64,000 nucleotides of DNA from Bathymodiolus brooksi (taxonomy: Eukaryota > Mollusca > Bivalvia > Mytilida > Modiolidae): contig OY804589.1 of the NCBI GenBank assembly GCA_963680875.1, forward strand, positions 16,822,028 through 16,886,027, in the 5' to 3' direction. The notes under the pieces were generated by a model, which searched no databases, was not told where the DNA came from, and saw nothing but the letters and a program-made list of their open reading frames with translations. The position numbers were made by a program, and so were the translations under genes. Below are positions 13,013 through 25,000 of the stretch, piece by piece. Every line of letters starts with the position of its first letter. The first letter of the stretch is position 1.

Positions 13013-16000
13013 CTGAAGCACACAGAAATAAATTAAAAGTATAACCGATTAAATTGAACGATTATTTACTGTTAAATTTGTTAGTAGTAACAGACATTAC
13101 TTTTTGTCTTAAGAATAAATGTCTTTAATCAATATATTATACCTTCCAAGCTAGTCGTCATAGTAACACGACGGGTGCCACTAATGGAACAAGAACTACA
13201 AACCCGTCCGATGCACCCGAGTTCAATCCTGGTGTCATAGAGTAAACCTTCCCCCATAGTAGATTAACCCCCCGGAAGAATTACTATATAGTAAACCTTC
13301 CCCCATGGGGGAACGTTTACTATATAGTATTTATTCCGCATAGTAAACCTTCCTACCTACTCAAATACTGCAAAATGGCACCGTACTTTTTTTTACCTTT
13401 TAATCATAACGAATTAAACTACTATGGGGGAAATTTACTCTATGACACCGGTCGTCATTATCTCCATTATGTAGCATAACTGTTTTGCAGCCAAAAAAAA
13501 AACTACTCAAAATTACTGTCACCATGGTCATGGCATCTTCCAAGCACCTTTTGGGACAATTTAGAAATTGAGCTACACATTCTTTGGTATATTCTTTATT
13601 GACATACACTACTCTTACCTCTTGTATTCGTTGTACAATGGATCACTGTTTGGTCTTATACGTGGTCTTTTGATTGCGAACTGGTAAAAAGAAAAATGGA
13701 CAATTGAAATATATTATGAATAGTTTGAAGATAGCAAAGAGGTAATCATCATCCTTAATAATAAAATACAAATAATACAATGGTCAAGAGAAAAAGAGGA
13801 AAAGGGAAACAATAAAAGAAATGTTGAAAAACACTACACACATAAACCCCATTAAAACCTGATATATGTGCATCTCCCAAGCCAGAACCGTTTTGTTGTT
13901 TTGATAGAATTAACCATCACGGTTTAAAGAAAAGTTTGAAGATACCAAAGGGGTAATCAGAAGCCGTAAATTGAAGGATGGACAACACAATGTCGGAAAG
14001 AAAAGAAAAAAGACAAAGGACAAACAACGATCTAGAAAAATAAAATTAAACTTGCTTTTCATAATTTTGATTGGTTGCATTACAACATCAGATATATGTA
14101 ATATTAACCGTTTTTGGCTATTATCTTTAGGCTCTTTGATTTTCTTGCTCTCAAAAACTTTAAATTATTTGACTTTCGACTATGACCGTAAATGATAACG
14201 ATTTTTTCAGAAGCGCGTTTTTATTACTTACCTCCTCTGGACAAAGCGCTGCATTGTAGTAAGAACTTTCACTTTCCCTGTCGTTGTCTAGTGACGATGG
14301 GTTGTATTCGTATGTCTATAAAGAAAAAATATGAAATGAGATTAAATCAAAACTTCGATACAGAAATTAGTGCACAGGACACGTTTCTAGAATAACACTC
14401 ACCAGGTACGTTAAAGTTTTAGATATCCACGGTTTAACTACTATCACATGGTCTATGCCTCTCCTGGTGCACTCACAATTACATTCCCTAAATAATATAT
14501 TATATTAAAACTAAGGTTTATTTCCCTCATACATAGGCGACCTTAGCTGATTTTGGCTATCATGTTTATGTCCACTGCTTTACTTGTCTTTAAATTCTTT
14601 AGCTTTGCTATCTTTTGTATCTTCTGACTATGCGCGTATATGATGAATATTTTTTCCAGAAACGTGTCGTGTGCACTAATTGAGATATCATCGTTTTAAC
14701 CTATTTCATGTATTAAAAAAATAAAACCGATCCGTTCACAGGATACGTTTATATGTGTTCCGTTTGTGTGGTGTTGGCTATTTCCTTGGTAAATACTATG
14801 TCGTTGTCAACTTTTCTTACAAAAGCTTGGCCAACTATCACTCACTCATTTTACACACATATTGCACTGGACATCCTGGATTTATTGTTGTTTAACGATA
14901 AATAAACAACTTTTAGCTATTTCATGGCGAGAACAAGTTATATTAAATGAGATGATATCCACTGTGTACTAGACCAAGACACGTATTTCAATTTGCTAAG
15001 TGCCCATCTTACTGAAACGACAGTCAGCAAGTAGACATGTCGTTGCACCACTCGAACTCATTTTCTTGATTCATGGTCAACGAGTTCTTGCTCTTACTCC
15101 TGAGTGCTGCATGCTTCGCTGAGACGTTGCAACCACAATATTCTTTGGTTTGACCCGACCAGGCCTTCAAACCACGATCTACTGCACTCGAGCCTCGGAC
15201 ACTCAAACCTTTTCACCAGCAATTCATTTGTTCTCTAAATATCATTGTGCTATACTGGTACTGGTTAGAGTTTATGGTGTTTAACGCCCCTTTCAACACT
15301 ATTACAGTTATATTGTGGTGGTTAGTTTTATTGGTGGAGGACACCGAAGTACCAGGAGAAAACCACCGACCTGCCGTAAATCATGGATAAACTTTATCAA
15401 ATAATGTTGTATCGATTACACCTCGGCTGATCGGGTTTTGAAACACCAACGTTAGTGATGATAGTCACTGATTGTCCAAGCAGTTGTAAATCCAACTACC
15501 ATACGATCACAACTACGACAGCCACATCATATATGCTGATACTAAAACTTCAAATGACCTACATTTCTTCTGTTAATATCTCCTTCTATTATTGTATATC
15601 TTCTGTTGTCCTCATAAGTCTGGCTGGGGTCCAAACAAATATTAGATGGTGTATGACGTCGACCTAAATGGCCCAAGGGATGGTTGTAGCCAAGCGTATC
15701 ATATTCCTTCCTACAACGATATCGGATAACAATGAATGTCATGTGTTCTTAGTTCTTATATCATAGGACGTTGTTTCTAATCAATGCCTTGCAACATCAG
15801 GAAATGACAATGTAACAAAAATTACAGGAATTTCAAAGACTTTATGTTCCGATGTTTCATAAACGTTCGAGAATACCGAAGAGGCAATCACAAATGGAAA
15901 ATCCAGAGAAACTTGCAATATTGAGTACACAAGACAAAGACAAAAATACGTGTTGGACATCACTATACGCAGACAAACGCAAATAGCGTAAATAGGACAT

Positions 16001-19000
16001 GAACCCTCCTATAAACAACTGGAGGTAAAAACTAAACGAACATCGCTTTTATGTGGAAATCACAACGAACATCACAACACGGAACCCCGACCGTTAAAAC
16101 ACATAATAGGACTCGGCATGGGAAACTTGACAAATGTTGTGTCTCCTTGTGTCTCCATGTGTGAATGTTCGTTTTTTTTCGATATCGATAAAATTGTTGA
16201 ATATCACCGTTAAAACTCCCATTGCATTAGCTATCATTAACAACATTCATACAGTCCAGTGTTAACCAAAGCGATTAGAAAATGGACATTGTGATCTTAT
16301 TTTGTTCAACACATCGATTGTTTCTCGTTTTATGTTATCTATAATGTTCATGTGGAGAAATTGAACCCACAACTGTATCATTATCTATTTAAATGCTCGG
16401 TATATATTGATAAACGAATTAGTAATTTGGCTCAACTCTCGTTAATGCCACACTATAACATTGCTGTTTACAGTATTAGTAAACACAAGCAAACTTACCA
16501 AATTGAATTTGCGACACGACGGGTGCCACGGGGAGCATGACCTGTTTACACCTCTATGATTATTTAATGATGTATGCTGTTCAATCTTTAGTTTTCTGTG
16601 TAGTGCTTCGTAGATCGTTTTCTATCCTTTTTACGTCTTACGTATTATGATTACCCCTTTGGTATCTTTAAACTCTTCTTAAGCAAACTACTTACATTTC
16701 ATTATCATTGTCATGTTTGGCCTTTTGTCTACAACGTCTACATGTTATACACACGATGATACAGATTATTATTAACAAGCCAGCACTACTACATGTAATT
16801 GCTATTATGTACTCAGATTCCAATTTAAGTTTTTCTGTTTTCACGCTACACGTATCTCCAGAATAAACAAAGTCATCACTTGACTTGCATCTACAAAATA
16901 AATGTTTTCTTATTCATTATGTATAAATTTCAAGATTATAGCTTTCTTTAAAACAACGCTCTTCGCGCGGTTGTATGTCAGGGTTGGCAATTTACCCATG
17001 TGGAAAACACTTGTGTGGCCCACATCATTTCATTAAAAGGGGAGTTTTGCTCCCGTAAAACCTATTTAAAATTGCCTCTTTTTTAAAGTGCATGTAGAAA
17101 GCCAGGAATGTGAGATGTGATGCATGCTTGTCATATGTATCGATTTTGTCTTTTTTATGATTTTTCCATGAGCATAGGATTTGGGAAATGTCCCGACAAT
17201 ATATAACTTTTTTTTGTCTTACATTTTGTCACAAAAACATAATTTCAGCAAATTATTATGACACTGAGAAACAAGAATGTTAAATAAATTCCCAATACAG
17301 TAGCCACCTCAAAATTACAACCTCTCCTGTAATGCTTATGCGTAGGGTGACCTTTGTTGATGTGGACAATTAAATAGTATTTTACTATCTCAATGTCTCT
17401 GTATATGGGTTATGAGTTAGAGTATGGTGTTTAGCACTATTTCAGTTATATCATGGCGGTCAGATTTATTGGTGGAGGAAACCGGAGTACCCGGAGAAAA
17501 CCACAGACCTGCCGTAAGTAACTGATAGACTTTATCATATAATGGTGTATCAACCTTACAAGAGGGATGACATTTGGTGGCTCTAGCTTTATAATATGGG
17601 GACAATTGTACAAAATATATTTTGCAATTCTATCTAACATGGCGTGCTACTTTATCTTTGAAAACAATAGAGGTCTCTAAATAGCACAGAACACCCTAAG
17701 CACATGCGCAGAAGGCATATCTAATCGACAGCATATGTTGCATATTTGTACTTTATGTACCTGTATGTTAAATTAAAAGAATAACAATAATAAATAAACA
17801 AAATGAGCATAAAACATGACATGGGAGAATTATTTCGATTCTAATAGGGCATTTACAATAATTTTGTAAATCAATGCGGCCTTATGGATACCGAATGATT
17901 TGGCTGTTCCGATTACCTCCCCGAATGAAAATCTCGCATTCTATGATGAATTGCAGAAAAGTAATGACTAAATTAAACGAAAATAATTTTACCTTTGTTA
18001 TACAAACTATCTCTTCCATGAATTATTTCTATTCTAGTAGGAACTATAATAGAAATGCATAACATAACAAAATCCACTAACCCTCATGTCATACTTTTCC
18101 TACATTGATAACTAGACGGTGATGTAATTAAGTTACTCATATTTTCCAATTTGATGGCATTTTGCATTTAGCTACTTAAACAAATAAAATGCCCACAAAA
18201 TCGTCGTTGTACGTCACCGAATGACGACCAATTACAAAAGTCAAAGTCGATAGATGGTTGTCTTAAGTATTTTTTCCGGAAAAATTCATATGTCAAGAAA
18301 GAATTCTAGAATGTTTATGTTTGTATTCACCATGGTCATAAAATGAGCATAAAGCATGACATGAGATAATTATTTCTTAAATCAGATGAAACTAATTATT
18401 CATCGTTATCAATTTCTATAACGTTTCTGTAGCGTTATATATTCTTGTAAATAATAGCGGGAGGTAATTGGAACAGCGCCCAACATAACCTCTCTCTAGG
18501 TACGCTTGAAGGCATAACATTAACGTAAATGCCCTGTTAGAATCGAAATAATTCTCGGATGCCGGGTTCTATGCTTATTTTAACATGGGTAGGCATTATA
18601 TTTGTCAAGATGTTACACCTCGCTGTCGCTCGGTGTAAAATAATGACAAAAATAATGCCTACCCATGTTAAAATAAGCATAGAATCCGGCATACGAGAAT
18701 TATTTCTTAATTTTAACATCTATGCAAATATTATACTAGAATAAATGTATTAAAGCTGTGTATTCGAACATCAAGAAATGAGGTAATATATTATACTATA
18801 TATCTATAGTACATAACATATGAAATGCTTTATTTTGATTGGATGATTAGTGTTAACTATTTTTGAAGAGTACACATGACAACGGGTGACGATACCTAAC
18901 GACGGGAACTATACCAGGTTCAAACGATTTCCTGCGGGGACTATACCTGTGGCATAGGTTTTCCCGCGCTATTTTTATATATTTTTGTCAAGATTTAGAT

Positions 19001-22000
19001 CTGTTAAAAGAGACGACTCCTTACATTGATAATGAAATAAATTCTGTTATTCTAAAATTGGATTAAATAATGTATCTATCAAATTGCACAGGCGCTCGTG
19101 GCACGGACATACCACCCCCCCTTTTTTTTCTAACTTTCTGTTTACAAATTTATTTTCAATAAAATTTCTTTATTTCTTTATTATTTCATCTCTTTTTCAT
19201 TATTTTAGCTTGTTCGCGTCAATATTCATACAATCTTATACTAACAAAAATTTGCATGTATCTACCCTATATTAGATACTAATAATCCACAAGGCATGAA
19301 ACTCCGCAGGTTTAAAAATCGTACCCCTGCTCGCTTCGAGTACATTTATTCCACTTTATTTCCATTATGTCATTCAAACTAGGACATGTATCCATTCCTA
19401 TAAGACGCATCTTTTCGCCCCTGTTTTTGTTTTGTGCATACGATAGTTCAGTTCTCCAGAATTTTAAAATTTTCAAACATTTATTGCCAAAGTTTTCGTA
19501 GAGTACCCTTCGGTGACAGAAGTGACGTACCACTGAATTCCGAATGCATTACTTGAACGATAAGGTCAGAAAAGTTCCAAACATTTATTATTTTGGCGCA
19601 ATATTTTGAAATCATGACCAAGAGTAAAAGAAACTACCAGTCCACAGATATATCAGTTTTTCTCATCGCCTGTTAATGATAACTACAAACTTAATTAAAT
19701 ATTTTACCATGTAACTATATCTGTGGACTGGTAGTTTCTTTTCTTTTGACAGGCGAAAGTGATATATGTTAACAGGCAGAATAAGACAATAAAGAAATAA
19801 AAAGAAATAGACGGCGTTGTAGTCTGTTTATTGTTTTACTGTCAACATGGCGAGGTTTGGAAATATAAACGAATTTACCTATTTTTTTCTTTTATCTCCA
19901 GATGAGATGTTATGTACTATAAATATTAATATCTTCTCCCTCGTGAACAGTTTTCCTATAATGTTGTCTGGTGAGGTATAGTGCCCTCGCCGTTGGCTCA
20001 GTCACTATACTTTACCAGACAACACTATAGGAGAACAGTTCCCTCAAGAGAATACACTAATAAAATAATAATCCCAAATAACTGGGAGTATGAAAATAAT
20101 ACAAACACAAAGGCAAATGACGAACGATACAAAAGACTTTATGATGGAGATAAAGATTAATTTTTAGAATACTATTGGTTTGTTGTACTTACCGGAAGAT
20201 ATAGCTCTAAATGTGTATTTCTTTATATAACCTGGTGTTAATCCATGTCCCTCTATATTAACGTTTTCCAATTGTTTCGTCTGTTTCTGTATTTCATCTT
20301 CAAGTACCTCTGTCATATTCATGACTTGATTTGTATCATACGGGCGGATATTTAAATTGAAATGGGGTACAGTAGAGCCCTCACTGAAGTGTGAAATATA
20401 GCCATTTATAATATTTGAATACAAGTACATTTTCTGTAAAATAACCCGAGATTAGCTGTATTGACATGAGGTGGAGGATTAAAAACAAGCATCACGTAAT
20501 TATCTCTTTATTTAGTAACTGCTAACTTGGAATATATTGTGTGGCTTTGCTTCTTTTATGCACAAGCGGATCAATCATTTCATGCGAATTTCACATTTGG
20601 GATTTTTTGTGGTGCTTTAAACAATTGAGCAGACGACAGTTCATTCCTTGTTGAAAGATGTCACCGAACATCTAGAGACATACCGGAATCCTGTATTGGC
20701 TGGATAGGAACTCGGTCAATTCAAGCAAAAATAAATATTAGTCGAGTAATCCCGTATTTGCCTTGTAAACGTGTGCTTATATATAGTACAGAAAAAAGGG
20801 ATGTATTGTTTAAGAACCACATATACAGGTAATGTAGATAAACAATGCCACATACCTAACATGATTTTTCTTATATTTGCAAGTATCCACCTGTGACCGT
20901 AATCGGTCAGTTAAGATATTTCCTTATTTTTCTCATTCAAATTGGTATTTATATCAAAGATAAATGTCATGTTTACTTGGGCACTTAAGCCAAGTAAAAT
21001 GCCAAAACATCGCTTAATTTGATGAAGAAATGTCGGCTCACTGACATTTTATGTTTTCATATGCTTTGTAATGGCGCTCAAGTCACGTTACCTGAAATCG
21101 GTCAACCATAAAATAGTCACGTGGAACACCAATAGGTCTAGGAGATTGTATGTTTCAATATCTTTTAATTTGCTTTTTCTATATTTCCCCATTTGTTCAT
21201 TAAATTGTGTTTGCTGTCACTTGTTTTCAATACAGAATTTCTCTGTTTTCATGTACAATTTTATCTATGTCCAGTTCCATGTAATTTATATTAAATCATA
21301 TTTATTCCCCACAAATTCCCGCTAAAAATCTGAACATTGTTTAAGGAATTACTTAATTTCAAAACGAAAACAATACAATTGCCGTTGTCTAATAGAGTAA
21401 ATATAGGTCAAGATGCGCAGTGGAATGTAAAGAAACACAGGATATGCAAATGATCCACTACGAACTGTGTTTTTCTGGAAATATTTGACTTTGATTATTA
21501 AGTCAAAATGGTAGTAGTAAAATGGCACCACTTTGGCACCAAACCCTATATATATCTTTTCTTATCTGTTTAAATCTCATTGTTATCTTGATCAAAGTAC
21601 AAGTAAATCGATTGTTTATTTCTGGACGCAGTTTGCAAGCTAAATGACGTCATCGACATCTGAACTCACGTTACTGCGCATTCCAAAATGGTGACCGACC
21701 CTAGGTGTTCACCGATTTTAACGGACGAGAGGATAAATGATATATTACTTAAAGTGTTATGCGAAAATTCCTCTTTGATTTCTCCGGGTACTACAGTTTC
21801 CTCCTACAATAAAACTGACCGCTACGATAAAACTGAAATACTGCTGAAAGTGGCGTTAAACCCTAAAAAACATAAACCACAAAACCATAAACCTTAATAT
21901 GACGCAGACACATCTTGATATCACAGATATGTTCTTGAGAGCTAAAAATGAAATTATTTACTTTGTTTGACATTGTTTTCTTGGTAGACTTTCTGTAAAT

Positions 22001-25000
22001 GTTACCCATTTGAATAAGATTGTATTCTCCTTCATTTGACGTTAAATTCAAATCATTTTAATGACATATTACTTCACCTAGCATATTCTAAAGTATTATT
22101 ATAAAATATGTATTTACCTGAATTTGTAAACGAGTACACTCTGGAAACTTGACATATTCTGATATACCCTTGTCAACTGCAATGTGAAAATAAAAAGGTG
22201 TATACATTGTATATAAGTGTTTTACTTGAGTCTACAAGCACCATTTTAATATAATACTACAACACAATCAGTCCTCATCTTTTTGATACGGTTGTGTGCC
22301 ACATTAAAATAAAAGCCTTTTGAAAATATTAAACCGTTTCTATGATTTTTTTTATTGGATATTAGAACTGACAGTATGGTATATCAAGTTTTCATCTTAT
22401 GTCATCAAAAAGCCAAACAACGATCTTAAAAACACTACACACAAGCGAAAGCTCGAGTATCACGAACCCCACTAATAATCGGGGATGTATTCGGGTGTTC
22501 CGGGCAGTTTCCGCTCCACACGTGGCACCCGTCATGCTACTGTCGTTACAAACCTGGGGAAAAAGTCATGAATGAGGAAAGAACGGGATTGTGATTACGA
22601 CAAATACTCATTCGGGATCATATTCCAATTGTGGCAAAATGTTCTTTCTGGCCTTTCTTTGAACGTCTTTGAAAACCATTATCTATATCTAGATAATCTC
22701 CTGTGCACCGTCAGTTTGATAAAATCTGAATATCGCTAGGACATTTCCATCAACGATAGATAAATGATCTCGAATGTAACTAGAAACCATATCTCTAAGA
22801 AAGAATACCTCCACCTCGACTGACTTTTTAAGATCCCAAAACTGGGATGAAGAGATGCTTTGTAACTCTGGAACATATTTCCTCTCTATGGAAATGGTCA
22901 GTTTCATTGTATAAATCACCCCTGAAACAGAAACAAATGTGTATCTCGATGTATTCTATAATTAGTATCTTACAATGTACTTTTATCTCAAGATTTACGT
23001 ACGTAACACAATTCGATAAAATTCGACAAAAACATTAGAAAAAATAAATAGATTAAAAGGAAATAATTGACAAAAAGCATAGAATGTGCTTCAATATTTG
23101 CATACGTGTCAGGTAATTCTCCTCGTGGGTCATGCACGACAAATGTCGAGATAATCAGTCTGTGGAATTGTTGGCAATCACTGTTCAAACTCTTTTTCAT
23201 AATACTCGCTATTTCTGATGCTTACTAGATATATCCCGCTCATGGCGGGGTGTACTCCATACAACACTATGTGAGAAAGTTTGTCAATGACTTGCGACAG
23301 GTCGGTGGTTTTCTCCACAAATAAAATAAACGCCAAGATATATAACTGAAATATTGTTGAAAGCGGCGTTAAATACCATAACTTCCCCCTCAAACTACTG
23401 CATTGTTAACTTTTGGGTTGTTTTATCCCACATATACTTAGAAGTTTATGTATGAATATCGATTTATATCTTTCTTGGTAACAGTATTACGTTGCAACAT
23501 GTGCGTGAAGATTTGAAGATGGAATATAAATTCGAAGGCTTCCATTTTGCATTACTTTATTAATAGCTCATCACTTATGCAAAATTAAATTACTTATGGC
23601 AGTTGTGTGCCCATTAAGTGCATTTCATTTACTTAGGACAAGTCTTGGGACAATAAAGCTTAGAAAAATGTGAGCATACTAAAGGGGTATATAATCAAAA
23701 TATTGTTGAAATTGGAATGTTCTATTGAAATTTAGAAATTATAAATTGGAACCTTAGAACCATTTGTTAAACTAGTTCTACAATTATTCTGTTAGATTAA
23801 GGAAATGTTATAACAGTTGAGTATTTTTATGATTTCCATTGTGTTGCCAACAATTGATAGCATTTTTTTTTGTAAGCAGTTCTACCCGCTGCCGTTATTC
23901 CTAATCTTGAATTGGTGTATTTTCTGGAATCTGATATATATAGATTATACATAGCATTTTTCATATCATGCCCTTTATCAACCCAAGGTCATGATATCAG
24001 CCCGAGAACCGATAGGCTCAAGGGAGGATATATGAACGAGGGCTGATAAAGGGTATGATATGAAAAAATGACATGTTATTATATGTTTATCATATACATC
24101 AACAGAGGAAATAACTGATTTGTACCAAAATTTTTAGTCATTTTGGCTAGAATTAAATACATGTATATAGTTATAGAGCAAGACAATTATTGCTTTAATA
24201 TACAAACCAATAAATGCACGTTTTTAAGCACTTTCAATATCATAAGATAGAAATTGGTAGTTAATAATTTTTATAAAACACTTGAATCCGTCATGTCTGT
24301 AAACACAGTTTTCCGAGAAATTCACTAAGTGAACTTACAGACATTGACGGAAAGATATGTAATAACATTCCAGAAGCAGTTAATAAACTTGTTTTATCAG
24401 CCCGCTTGGACCATTCTTGTGAGACTTGGTGAAATAAACATGACTCTTATTATTCTAAACAAAACTCAAAGTTTTACTACAGAGTAAAATTTTCGTTTTA
24501 TCATCTACAAGTATATGATAAATACATGTATTTTTATTTTCCTATATTATATTATATAACACAAATGGTATTAGATTTTAGAGATAGAACATATAATTCA
24601 TATGTTCTATCTATAAAATCTAATACCATTTGTGTTATATAATATCGTAACACAATCGTAGATCTGTCTGTAGAGTCTGAGTGTCATATGATCTGTAATT
24701 ATACACGTCGGAGGTTGGTTGGTTTATCGTGTAAAACGCCACTTTCAATAATATTTCAGCTATATCGTGACGGTCAGTTTTATTGGTGGAGGAAACCGGA
24801 GTATTCGGAGAAAACTACTGACCTGTCGTAAGTTACTAACAAACTTAATCAGATAATGTTGTATCGGGAACACCTCGCCTGAGCGGGATTCGAACTCGCA
24901 ACGTTAGTTGTAAATCCAACTAACATACAATCACGACCACGACGGCCCCCTCGACGTCGAATGATTGCAGTCATAAACAACATGCAGTAAGCATCACACT

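Larger units (their letters stand above)
17571..20192. other. Gene A intron region where the EGF exon is missing
   Basis: Gene B has its EGF exon in the matching interval; here I find no Cys-rich exon on the minus strand. The interval holds foldback elements (17790-18570, 18541-18720) and two hairpins (19627-19745, 19950-20031). Between 18780 and 19620 I see nothing recognisable. Confidence 0.6.

Noticed and set aside
19312..19533. Candidate EGF exon for gene A (Cys-containing minus frame)
   Set aside because: Cys spacing does not fit EGF, no suitable phase or splice sites, and no similarity to the gene B exon.
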